Source of the DNA: Schistosoma haematobium
Lineage: Eukaryota; Platyhelminthes; Trematoda; Strigeidida; Schistosomatidae
DNA length: 64,000 nucleotides
Reading direction: 5' to 3'
Assembly (NCBI RefSeq): GCF_000699445.3
Contig: NC_067196.1
Location: 43,119,806-43,183,805, forward strand
Both the position numbers and the translations under genes were made by a program. Shown here one piece after another: positions 36,725 through 48,600 of this stretch (position 1 is its first letter; each line of letters starts with the position of its first letter). Below the pieces are notes generated by a model. That model was not told where the DNA came from. It ran no database searches and saw only the letters and a program-made list of their open reading frames with translations.

Positions 36725-37107
36725 AAAACAGCTACAACGTAGGACCAGGCACATATATGCATCGGTCGAAGTTGCCATACCTCATTAGCACAACAAGATG
36801 ATCACCAAACGCATAGAAGTAGTTACTTTAATGGTAGTATATAAAAAAGCATTTCATATAAGGATCTGATACAGGGAGAAAGAATTAGTTCGTAGAAAGA
36901 AAGGTATAAAGCAATTTTAATCTCACGGTTTATGGGAGGCAGAGAGTATATACACCTACGCCATTGTGATCGATTCTGAGCCATGTCACCAAGGGTCTCC
37001 AACCAGTGGTTACGAGGCACGCGGACCCCAACCAAGTAGTCTGCATCCACCAACATGGCTCAGACTAGAAGTTAGTGGCTTGAAGAATTGATACAATGTT
37101 TTGCTTT
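36725..37107 (-). mobile_element. RTE-like LINE family A, 3' end fragment
   Basis: 3' terminal part of the LINE, minus strand, close to identical with 2690-2993. It is truncated at the GGCC of the GQTK block at 37107, where it meets another copy in opposite orientation. Confidence 0.85.
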
Positions 37108-38237
37108 GGCCATAGATCTACTGATGGAAATAACATTCTCGTCTACTAAATTCTCGGGTATTGATCTCCTTCCAGGAGGTTCACTTATCGACTTAGCATA
37201 CTCAGACAACATAGTTTGTTTAGTGAAGACGCTGAGAAAATTCAGTCTTTTGATAGCACTGAGCAACAATGCCAGTATGTTTGAGATGCATTTTTCCCCC
37301 TCTAAATGCAAGTTGTTGCTTCACGACTGGCGTGCGTCAACACCTGAACTAAGGATAGGGAGTGAAGTAGTCGAACGCGTCGACAACTTCACTTATCTAG
37401 GAAGTTTGACCAGCCCTAATGGGTTGGTGTCTGACGAAATCTCAGCACGGATTCGAAAAGCTCGCTTGGCTTTTGCCAACTTACGTCACCTATAACGAAG
37501 GCGGAATATCCGTCTATCAATTAACGGACGAGTATACTGCGCAGCATTTCGCTCTGTTCTTCTTTACGGCTGCGAAACGTGACCATTAAGAGTAGAAGAT
37601 ACTCGTTAGCTACTAATATTTGACCACAGATGGCTTAGAAATATTACTTGCATCTGTTGGGATCACCGGGTAAGTAATAGTGAGGTTAGACGTAGGGAAT
37701 TAGGTAAATCAGTTGATGAGATTGTGAATCTTCATCGACTGAGATGGTTGGGCCACGTGTTACGTATGCCTGAACACCGATTACCACGACGTGCAATGCT
37801 AACCGGTGTTCTGGATGGTTGGAAGAAAGTTACGGACGGCCAAACCAAAACGTGATATCAGTGCTTGAAGTCACTAACCTCTGGTCTGAGCCATGTTGGT
37901 GGATGCAGACTACTTGGTTGGGGTCCACGTGACTATCGTAACCACTGGTTGGAGACTCTTGGTGACATGGCTCAGAGTCGATCACAATGGCGTCGGTGTA
38001 TACACTCTCTGTCTTCCCTTAAACTAAGAGATTAAAATTGCTTCATATCTTTCTTTCTACGAACTAATTCTTTCTTCCTGTACTATATCCTTATATGCAA
38101 TCTTTCTTTTATGTATTACCACCATTGAATTACCTACATCTATGAATTTGGTGTTCGTCTTGTTGCGTTAATGAGGTATGGCAACTTGGACCGATGGACA
38201 TATATATGCCTGGTCCTACGTTATAGCTGACTGACTT
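37108..38237 (+). mobile_element. RTE-like LINE family A, plus-strand RT fragment
   Basis: Begins inside the RT just upstream of the catalytic box (here YSDN, a damaged YADD) and runs to the natural 3' end with the CTGACTGAC tail at 38229-38237. It contains the frameshift after CLVKTLRKFSLL that is also present in the minus-strand copy next to it. The segment 37173-37785 is almost identical, in inverted orientation, with 38285-38892. Confidence 0.88.
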
Positions 38238-40480
38238 TCTTCCAACCATCCCCAACAATAGTAAGCAGTGCGCTTCGTGATAATCGGTATTCAGGCATAC
38301 GTAACACGTGGCCCAACCATCTCAGTCGATGAAGATTCACAATCTCATCAACTGATTTACCTAATTCCCTACGTCTAACCTCACTATTACTTACCCGGTG
38401 ATCCCAACAGATGCAAGTAATATTTCTAAGCCATCTGTGGTCAAATATTAGTAGCTAACGAGTATCTTCTACTCTTAATGGTCACGTTTCGCAGCCGTAA
38501 AGAAGAACAGAGCGAAATGCTGCGCAGTATACTCGTCCGTTAATTGATAGACGGATATTCCGCCTTCGTTATAGGTGACGTAAGTTGGCAAAAGCCAAGC
38601 GAGCTTTTCGAATCCGTGCTGAGATTTCGTCAGACACCAACCCATTAGGGCTGGTCAAACTTCCTAGATAAGTGAAGTTGTCGACGCGTTCGACTACTTC
38701 ACTCCCTATCCTTAGTTCAGGTGTTGACGCACGCCAGTCGTGAAGCAACAACTTGCATTTAGAGGGGGAAAAATGCATCTCAAACATACTGGCATTGTTG
38801 CTCAGTGCTATCAAAAGACTGAATTTTCTCAGCGTCTTCACTAAACAAACTATGTTGTCTGAGTATGCTAAGTCGATAAGTGAACCTCCTGGTAGGAGAT
38901 CAATGAACGAAAATTCAGTCGATGAGAGCGTTATTTCTATCAATAGGTCTATTACGAAGTTAAATAAAAATGGAGAAAGTGGACAGCCTTGACGGACACC
39001 ACTTGAGGTTGCAAAAGCAGATGACGGTTCGCCACAAGCTGTCACTCGATTAACAGTGTTCCAGTAAAGAGCCTTCACAAAATTTATGTACTTCTGAGGT
39101 ACGCCTATTAATGACAGACACTGCCACAGAACCTCTCGATCTAGAGTCAAATGCTGCTTTTAGGTTGAGAAAGACCACGGTTGTCGGACGCTGATAAGCA
39201 CGTCTGTGTTCTATAACCTGACGAATGGTGAATATGTGGTCGATGCAGACACGACCATGTATCACTTACACTTGAGTTATTAATTCTAGTTTCTTTTATT
39301 GCTATGAAGGGCTGTCTTGTGTTCCCTACAGCTACTGCCTTTTCCATCTCTTTTGTTTTCGTTGCCCACCACTGATCACAGTCGTTCCTTAGACTTTTGG
39401 TCAATTTAGACTTTATTTGTTTTCGCTCTTCATAGAGTTCAGAGGCTGGTGGGATGAGCTTACGAGAATCTACCAGTAATAGAGCTAGAAGAAATCCATT
39501 GGTTTTTGTAACTCTTTGGTTTAAATCATTAACAGATGTCACTGCTGTTTGTAACTTTCCAAGCAACAACTGGGTGAGCCTCGTTTTCGGAACTGCCTAA
39601 GTGTGAACTCAGTTGTTCCTGGAACCTACTTTTGGCTTTCTCGTCACTCAATTAAATCCTAATATGTCTTCTTAATGTGGTTTTTGTGAGTCCAGTGACG
39701 CGCAAGCAAATGCGTACACGGATTAGAGCATGATCGGAGTCCAAACAGGTATTCTAGAACGAGCGACAGTTTCCTGTTGAGCCTCTCTAACGAGAACTGA
39801 TGGCAATATAATCTATTTGAGTCCATCGTTGGTTTAGTGCACGGGGTCGCCATGTTAGACGATGTCTCAACTTATGCTTAAAATTAGTGATGGCTAAAAA
39901 TAAAAAATTGTCTGAGTACAGTTGGAGAAGACAATCATCATTATCTGTTTGCTGAGCCGAAATACTAAAATACCCACCTGAATGTCTTTCTGTTTGGTTT
40001 AGGCTACCTACCTATGCATTAAGGTCACCTGCTACAAGTACTATGCCTAAGCGTCTAGCTTTATGAAGAAGTTCAGAAATCTTTCTGTAAAAGTCATCTT
40101 TCACTTCATCTGGGTTGCAGTCAGTGGGGTCGTGGACAGAAAAAACGAAAAGGTAACGACGTGTGTTCCTATCCTTCCGAGTTCATACGGAGCCATTTAA
40201 CCGTACAACATATAGGCGACTGTTAACAGGGACCCATTCTAACACTGCTTGTTCTACCCTCGTACTTAATGCCATGCCTACACCTGCCAGTCCACGAGAA
40301 CCAGCCATCGGAACGCCAGAGACACGGAGGGTGCATCTCGTCGGCTCTCCGTTTTGCCGAGGTGAGGTCAAGAGAATGACAACACTAGGGTCCTGTATGC
40401 GTGTTTTGGAGACACAGGATACATCAATAGTAAAAGATTCTAGGGTTTTAGCCTAGGAGGCCTGTTGGCCGATTTGACAC
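38238..40480 (-). mobile_element. RTE-like LINE family A, 5'- and 3'-truncated copy
   Basis: Minus strand. It runs from the endonuclease start (LCQIGQQ... near 40460) through the endonuclease, linker (KSKLTKSLRNDCDQWW, 39400 region) and RT (38569-39150, RQGCPLSPFLFNF) to the C-terminal WKK block, where it is cut at 38238. An internal deletion removes part of the RT N-terminal region near 39260. It carries many stops and frameshifts. At 40480 it is joined head to tail to another copy of the same family. Confidence 0.85.
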
Positions 40481-41684
40481 AGGATGGGACAATCAGTGAT
40501 TGCGACCAGTGATGCGATTACGTCCAACTACCAGATTTCAGCTGAAATTGGACCACATCACCTAAAGACCTCTGGAGCCAATCCATCTGGACCAGCTTCT
40601 CTTCCTCATTTCAGATTAGCTATAGCCTTTTGAACTTCAGATAGAGTCGAGGGACCTATTTCAATGTTCCATTCACGCTATCTTGGATTGGTAGGTAGTT
40701 GTAGAATCGCTGAAGGCCAGCTGATCTGCTCTTTAAAATGTCGTCTTTTTCCGAGTCTGAAAAGTTCTTTTGTATTACAGCTGCCTTCTCCGTTTCTTTT
40801 GCTTTCGTTGCACACCAATATTCACAGTCGTTCCTCAAACCTTTGGTTAACCTAGATTTTATTATTTTACGCTCTTCATCAATAGTACGAGATCCTAGGG
40901 TTCTAGACAAGGAGGTCTGCTGGTCGATTTAACAGAGAGTGTGCATGTTGAAGACGCCAATGTGTAGTCTGGAGAGAGGTTTCAGTAAACCTGGGACAGT
41001 GTTTTGCGCACTAGAATCGTTGGCTATGGTGACACTTGGAGGGAAGTCAAAAGAGAAAGTTTAGTGTTGAAAGTCAATGTAGGAAGAATAATAGGAATTG
41101 AAAAGGGAAGCTGATTATGAATACAGTGATCTTGAGTGCTGTTGAAAGTATCAAAGCGGTTATCATTCCCCGGTTGCCCACTCCGTGGAAAGGTGCTCCT
41201 GGAGGTCTCTGAAAAGGAAATTGGGTTAGGGGTGGTCCTAGTGACCTGAGAGCATGGCCGCAGTGCCCAAGGGACAACTGCTTGACGTCGGTTACACACG
41301 ACCTTTTATGAGTAATTTTTGTGTTAGCTCCGTACTTGTTGAGACCTTACCGCCGGAGACGGATATCCGTGGGATAAGGTGAGGTGTGCATTTTTAGGGT
41401 CGACCTTTTCTAACCACACCCCTCCTTGTGGGAAGGCAGCATCGCTGTTGTACTGGTTGTCTGAAGGAAACACCTTACTGCTGTCACACCTCTTTACAGT
41501 CAGCAGTACGGCTTCGCCTTCGGACCTTGGGTTTGCTGCCTTTGATCTTACCGCCCTTCAACCGACCTGTCTGGCATGGTAGGACCTTGAGGAACGATTT
41601 TCCCAGCCAGTATAGCTCGATGGGTTCATCACGATAAGCAAGCCCGGTCTTCACGTCAAGGTAGCAGCAACGGCCGGGTCTTCA
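40481..41684 (-). mobile_element. RTE-like LINE family A, endonuclease-deleted copy
   Basis: Minus-strand copy starting at the natural 5' end (41684). It has the same internal deletion junction as 411-1610 (TSLSRTLGSRTIDEER) and the same stops. The conceptual frames at 41024-41299 and 40656-40910 match those of the plus-strand copy residue for residue. Truncated at 40481 within the RT. Confidence 0.88.
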
Positions 41685-41765
41685 AAATAAAGAAAAGATT
41701 GGAATGAATGTCATCCAATGACACGCACCCACCATTGATGGGGATCAAGATGTTAAAGACTAGTT

Positions 41766-43980
41766 TTGAGGCACAAGTATATCGTAGAGAAATGCCCAGT
41801 AAAAAACCTGACCATCAAGACGGAGGAAATGAATACCAAGGTCGGGCTGGAAAACGGGAACGAGAATTGTGAGAGACTGACAAATCTATGTGCTTTCAAC
41901 AGAGTGGTTATAGGTGGTGCTATTATTCCCTACAAACGCCCCATAGAGGACCAGATCGATCACATCTGCATAAAAGGTGTTGAAAGTCCATGAAAGATCT
42001 ACAAAGTGAGGAGCTGATACAGCATCAGATCACCACCTGGTAGTGGCGAAGAGAAACACTGGGAAAGGACCAAAGAAGCAATAACTTCAACATGCGAGGG
42101 TTCTAAGACACAAAGGCACCAGAATAAAGAGTGGAATCCATCGATAACCTGGGAAAAAATTAACGATAAGAAAAAAAAGAGCAACCAGTAACATCCGAAA
42201 AAGAGCGGAGAAGTTAAGACAGACCCGATATACAGAAGTAAAAAAACAAATGAAAAAGAGAATTGGAGTTGGCAAGCGGAAATATGTAGAAAACCTAGTA
42301 ACGACGGCAAAGCTGCAAGAGGATGAAATATGAGAGAACCATATGGCACGACGAAGCTTGAAGGTAAGGTTTGTGAATCAGTCAGTCAGTAACAACGTAG
42401 AACTTCGTACGTACGTACATCAGTTCGAGTTGCCACACCACATTAGCACACAGATGTAGTGGTCGAGGTAAGTTTTGTGAATTAGAGACCAGCCAAGAGT
42501 AAGGAAGGCAAACCAATCACTGAGATTCAAGAGCGGCGGAACGGGTGGGTAGAACATTGAGCTGTTTAATAGACTAGCTCCAGTGAATTCACCGGACATT
42601 ACAGCAGTACACACAGACCTCCCTACAGATGTTACTCCAACAACAACTGGAGAAATCAACAAGGGAATCAGACAAATCAAGAATGTGAAACTAGAAGAAC
42701 CAGACGGCAAAACACCTGAAGTACTGAAGTCAGATATACGGGTAACTGCTCCACGATATCTTTAGAAAGATTTGGTAGGTAAATCAAATATTAGCAGTTT
42801 GGAGAGAAGGATACGTCATCAAGATACGAAAGGACGGAGACCTACAGAGGCATTATACTACTGTTAATGCCAGACAGTTTCCAACAGTGTTTCTCAACCG
42901 AATGAAAGATTCAGTAGACGCCCAATCTCGAAATCAACAGGTTGAATTTCGTAATGGTAGATCACGTGCCGACGAAGCCGCTATACATTGCTATACACCA
43001 ACCTCCTTGATCATGAGAGCATTCGACAACATGGATGGGAGAAACTTGTGCGACCTTCTTCAATTCCATGGAATACTTAAATCGATCGTCAGCATTAAAC
43101 GGAACTTCTACGACGGACTGTATCGTAAAGTTGTATGTGTGTGAGGGGGGGGCAGCTGATGGATATGTTTCAAGTGGAAACTAGTCTCAGACAAACCCGT
43201 CTACTCTCATCTTTTCTCTATCCTGGTTGTTGACTGGATTATGAAGACTTTTCCATCTCAGGAGAAGCATGAAGCACAGTGGAAAAATTGGATGCAGCTA
43301 TACGACTCGGATATTCTAAATGATTTAACCTTTCTATTTCATATACAATAAAAAAACGCAGATGAAAACAGCCAGTGTAACAGCAGTAGGTCTCAATATT
43401 AACAAAGGAAACAGCAGGATTTTGAAATACAACACAGAGCCCCAATCAAATCACATTTGATGAGGAGGCCCTGGAAGAGGCGGAAGCTGGTACACATTTG
43501 GGTATTACTGATAAACAACGAAAATCTGATGCAAATATGACGGCACAGATTCTCAAATCAAGAGTGCCATTCCTACAGTTGAAGAATATCACTTAAAACC
43601 TCAGTCAGTATTTTCAACATCAACGATAAAAGTTATGTTGTACGGAGCTGAAACTTGGAGAACTACAACAACCATCGTCAGAAAATTATAGATATTTATA
43701 CACAGGTGTCTACATAAGATACCCCGGACCTGTGGCCAGAGACCATCAGGAACGATCGACTGTGGCAGGAAACGAACCAGCTTTCTGCTGGAGATAGATA
43801 GGATGAGGATTGCATAAATCACCGAACCTCGCAACAACGAAAGAAAAAGAAAAAAAGGCATACATCAAGATTATGAGTAGCACTTGGGAACGACTGGAAA
43901 TGAGAGCCCATGATAGAGTTCATTGGATGGTCGTGGTAGGTAGTCAATACTCCATGGGGGATAACAGGTTTAAGTAAGTA
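41766..43980 (+). mobile_element. RTE-like LINE family C, decayed long copy
   Basis: Endonuclease part 41766-41993 (IVEKCPVKNLTI, NLCAFNRVVIGG, DQIDHICIKG), RT fingers 42583-42765 (DITAVHTDLPTDV, IRQIKNVKLEEPDG), palm 42887-43144 (LNRMKDSVDAQ, RNQQVEFRNGRS, FYDGLYRKVV), and a C-terminal region with WRTTTTIV near 43650. 3' edge near the TAAGTAAGTAG tail at 43972-43982. Broken by frameshifts and at least one inserted LINE tail near 42380-42440. Confidence 0.85.
42385..42445 (-). repeat. LINE family A 3' tail remnant
   Basis: GTCAGTCAGTAACAACGTAG block followed by the ACATCAGTTCGAGTTGCCA block seen at the 3' ends of the family-A LINEs. Only this short tail is present, inside the family C copy. 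Confidence 0.6.
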
Positions 43981-44955
43981 GTTACTTCTAAGTACGATAG
44001 AATGTAAAAGAAGTTTACGACAAAAATTTAGTGCAGGTCCCATTAAATATATTTTGTCCTACAGGCATGTTTCGAAATTTATTCAACAATTCTTGACCTT
44101 GATAAAAACGAGAAATAAATATTATAAAGCTATAACTGTCACATATTTTAAATAGTAATTAAATCTCAACCTTGTATCCTATTGTCAAACTAGTCAGGTT
44201 TAAAATAGTTATTAAGTTTGTAAATGTACACACATGTGAAGGCATGCAACACTACTAGCATTAACATAGTTTTATCTCATTACAAATTGGTCAGGGAACC
44301 TTTTATAAAGCAACTAACAAATTCATGTACACATCCAACTACTGTACTGTAGCATTAAAACTAAAAATTTGGTAAGTCAACGTTAAAGTGTCGTGGAATC
44401 AATAAATTCTTTGGATATATTAATCTTTCTCACAGATTTGCACAGTTTATGCTTGCCATTATTGAATTCAATGAGTAAAACATCCATTAAAGTTTAATTT
44501 TGTTAAGCTAATACATTAATTTTTAAACAGTAAATAATACTTTAGATATTAAGAATTACGTAATCTATTCTGGTTAAGTATTTCGACCATTAAGTAAATG
44601 AGAGACACTAGAATTGATTTTAAGATTAAAGTGAGAAAATCAAATAATCTATAAATAGATATGTTTATATTAGGTTAATCATTTTAATAAGTGGTTGCAG
44701 TATTTATACTTTATCATATACGATGGTGTTTTCGGGAACATACAAAAAAAAATCCCCGATTAATATGTCAAATCCCTAAAGTTAACGAAAAGAGGAAGTG
44801 AATCGCGACTACTGAGAAGCACTGAAAAAAAATTGAGTGAAATTTATTCCTATTAAAGTAGGTTGAAGTTCAGTTTGTTTGTCGTTTCTGACATCCTGAC
44901 GGAATTTACGGCACATTTATGATATTTCTCAGTACCTAAACTAATCTTCCACTTG
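43981..44955. other. AT-rich gene-free region
   Basis: No exon recognised. I searched here on the minus strand for a terminal exon of the DNAJC1-like gene and found none. Confidence 0.4.
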
Positions 44956-44959
44956 CTTT

Positions 44960-45475
44960 TGCGTCTTCAAAGTTTGTTTAGTGATCGTCGTTCCCCAAAC
45001 GCCCTGAAACGACCGAGGGTGGGGAGAATCCACTTTCCCTTTCGAAATGCTCTATTCCCTGACACTGCCAGGGGAGTCCTACTCACTTTCGCGATGGTGA
45101 TGGTTACGAAATCGAGAGGACGAAATATGAAAGTCCGGCGTTTTAACTGGGGTGGTGGATATAGAGAATCCACCTAGTGGAGATGGAAAACCCTGATTCC
45201 AAACCAATGATACACATGGGCTCCAGGATCCTGCGGGAAAAATGGTGCACGAACCTATTGTTGGTCACCGGTTACCATGGGACTGCATCTCCTAACTTTG
45301 CTCCACTGTCATGTGGATCAAACCTCTAGGTCAAAGGCTCAGGAAGTGGCCCCAAAGAAAACCACCCCTTTCAATTTGGACACCGAGGAAGTATCCAAGC
45401 ACTCACAAATCGAATGACGAAGTGTGGCGCATATATATTTAGTGCCTTCTTGTACCTATGTTTAAATAAATGAAT
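44960..45475 (+). repeat. Dispersed repeat R1 (SINE-like), longest copy
   Basis: About 510 bp, starting near CCCCAAACGCCCTGAAACGA and ending in AAATAAATGAATAAA. Other copies in the window: 6422-6900 (reverse), 52500-52799 (3' truncated) and 58480-58576 plus 62520-62550 (interrupted by a LINE). Confidence 0.8.
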
Positions 45476-45612
45476 AAACTGACCCAATTTCTCAAAAAAC
45501 GTTTTGTACTGATAACGGAATACCAGTGCTATTGAACTACCCCATATAGTAGATGTACTGATAAATAGCTGAGAATAAATTTCGAAGGACTTTTGGAACA
45601 GCCTTTAAAACC

Positions 45613-48600
45613 TTATTCTTTGAAACGCTGAAAATGTTAATACTGGTTGAAAAGTCAAAAGTCAAATATAATAATATACCTTTGTTCTTGTTGGGATACA
45701 TTCTGTGATCCGATCCCACCGCTCAGGTGTCCCTTTACCAATAGAGCGTATAGCGACCTCCAACTGTTGTTGTTCTACTTTAGTCCATCCATCATTACTT
45801 TTGATAGGTTTAATTTCTGTAGATTTAAGTGTTGCTTCATCTTTCTGTTGTTTGAGTTTTTTTCGACTAATATATGGTTCATCAACTATGACGACGTCTG
45901 TAATTAATAATAAATTAATACAACCAACAAAATTAGCCATATAAAAGTAGACACGAATTCACAGACAAGCCTTTTTTTAAATGGATTAGTATAAAAAATG
46001 AAATAAGTATTTAAGATGTTAAATTTACATCAGATTAAAGAGAAGTAGATAAAAATTGGAAGATAATGTATTTGAATAACGAAACACCAAACTGTTACAA
46101 GCCCAATCATGTGTAAAAGCTATTCGCAAACAAGATATTAAGCAGGTAATAATAATAATAGTATAGAAAGTAAATACAACAATAATGGCGTATATTGGTT
46201 AAATAAGAGAAGTTTAACGTAACTCACTGCAACCTAGTTAATAAAAAAATATCTAAAGAGGTGTACGGTGATTTTGAACCTTAGAATGAACAATATAAAT
46301 CATCAAAGTTCAAGTTGATCTAACTAACAAGTTTAAGGTAGGACGAAATACATGTTATGAATTTCGTTGATGGTCATTATCAACTGAAAGGAAATGTAAG
46401 ACTACTGTATTTTCTATCAGTTTCAAGGAGAAAAAATCTGTAGGTCTGCTTTTTCATGGTAAAATATTTTGTTAGAAATACATCAGGTTTGTTGCTTGTA
46501 TGAGTCCGATTCCAAATGAACTCAATTGATGAAAATGTTATCAATACTGAACTCGTCAGTCAGTCAAACGTAACTTAGATCCTGGCATGTATTTAAATCA
46601 GTTTAAGTTGCATTACGATATTAGCACAGCAACATGTTGTTAGAGCAGATCCTAGAGTAGTAGAAATGGCAAAAGTATTAGTGGTAACAGAAAAGATTAG
46701 GCATCAAGTACAGAACTCAAAGAGAAAATCTAAATTAGTGAATTTGGAAAAAACGACCCTGGATTTATTTTGATCTGAAATATTCCCATTTTAAAATAGG
46801 GATTTATTCTTTACTTCTTTGATAAACTCAAATTTTTTTTCGATTTTATAAAATTATATTGACAGCCTCACCCCTAAGAAAACATACACGTGCGTTAAGC
46901 CGTATTTCAACAAAATACTAATGCCAAATATTTAAAGACAACATACACTATCATACATGACATCTAAAGTAGTTTAAGCAAGATTGAAAACAACAATGAA
47001 TCTTAGGTTATTGCCTTCCTTTTTAAATAACAAATAAAACATGGACATGATAGATCAAGCTGATTAATTCTACACAGAACAGAACTTAAAGATTGTACGC
47101 ATTCAGAGAGATCACTGTTGACAAAATTTCATACTCTGCAGGAATGGTGATTTAACGATATTTTTGTTACCTCCCATAGTACGGATTTCATTTGGAAAGT
47201 GCATAAAAATGTTAACTAGTTTTTTTTAAAAAAAAGATTATAGTCATTCGTTATGTATTATCAATTGATTGATAAAAAGAATCTTATTTTGAAATTAAAA
47301 TGATTAAAGGACTACTTAACTTGTGTATGCTAAAAACTTACCTGAAGACAAATCATTATTCGCATTCAGTTGAGTTTCTCCATTTGTTTGATTGACAACG
47401 CAGGGTTCTTTTCGTCTCAATAAACGTTTACGAAGTCGTTTTTTTGAATATTGTTCTTCACCTGATTCGTCTGATTGATTATTACTTTGTTCAGAATTAC
47501 TTTCTCCACAGAAATTATTTACATTTGTTTCAAAGGTTGGGATTTCATCAGGATTTATATCTAAATAATAACGCAATAAGTAGAAAGAAATTATTTAATG
47601 ATTAAGACGTTCGGGACACATTGAGGAGAAATTTCCCATATTTAGTTTTAAAAAAAGACAATGTTTCAGTGTAACTGGCAAAAGAATAAGTACGTAGAAA
47701 AAACACTAACAAAAAGTTAGACAATTTGTCGTGGCAAAAATGACGGGAATATTGTAAACAAACCGCAAATGTACTTAAAAACCACACGAATAACACTATT
47801 TATAACTGTATCAGTTTGTAAATATATATTTCTACATATACTGGAAGACGCAATGAAGTATCTGATATACTCGTTTCATACAGTATTCCATAAAGTAAAA
47901 ACCTCTCAACTTGATAATTAGTACAGGTAAAGAGTAGACAGCTCTATTTATGTGAGATCCCTTAATGATTTGTCATTGAAGATCACCTTATGAGAAAACA
48001 GAATCATACCCTATAACATAAAATTCGGGTTTTGTAATGACACTTAACTTTATTGATAACTTAGAAAAAGGAAAGGACATAATATATGGTAAATTACGGT
48101 GAAAACGTTTAACCAACCACTATTGTAGCCTCACTCATCTGTCGCTTCAAAAAGCTTGTTTTACGTGCGTTTATCCGGGGACCTTGTGGCATCTTCGTCT
48201 GGTCTTGCTGGCGTTGGTGTCACACTAAGCGCTAGAGCTGAGGCAGCACTAATCGATTGGATCCCCATTAACAGTCGGCTATGTGCTGTTAGATTAGAAA
48301 GTTCCATCAAAGTGAGAAACGATGTCTTTTCATCATCTCCAACTATGCCCCGACAGATTGCAGCCCGGATGCAATCAAGGATGAATTCTACCACCAGTTA
48401 TCTGTTCTTCTCCAGAAAGTGCGTTCGACAGATATTGTAGTACTAGCTGGAGACTTAAATGCTTAGGTCGGGCGTCTAGGCACAGAAGCGAATCATTTAG
48501 GTGTTCGATGGGGACTTGTTGGTCGCAGGACAGATAACGGAGACCGTCTACTGCAACTGTGCACAGACCACAACCTGCTTATGGCTAGCACCAACTTTCG

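Noticed and set aside
42087..42349. Hydrophobic minus-strand frames resembling membrane proteins
   Set aside because: They are the antisense of an A-rich, lysine-coding part of the family C LINE.
47602..47796. Hydrophobic 64-codon minus-strand frame in a DNAJC1 intron
   Set aside because: It lies between two phase-consistent exons and adds nothing to the domain order. Chance frame.
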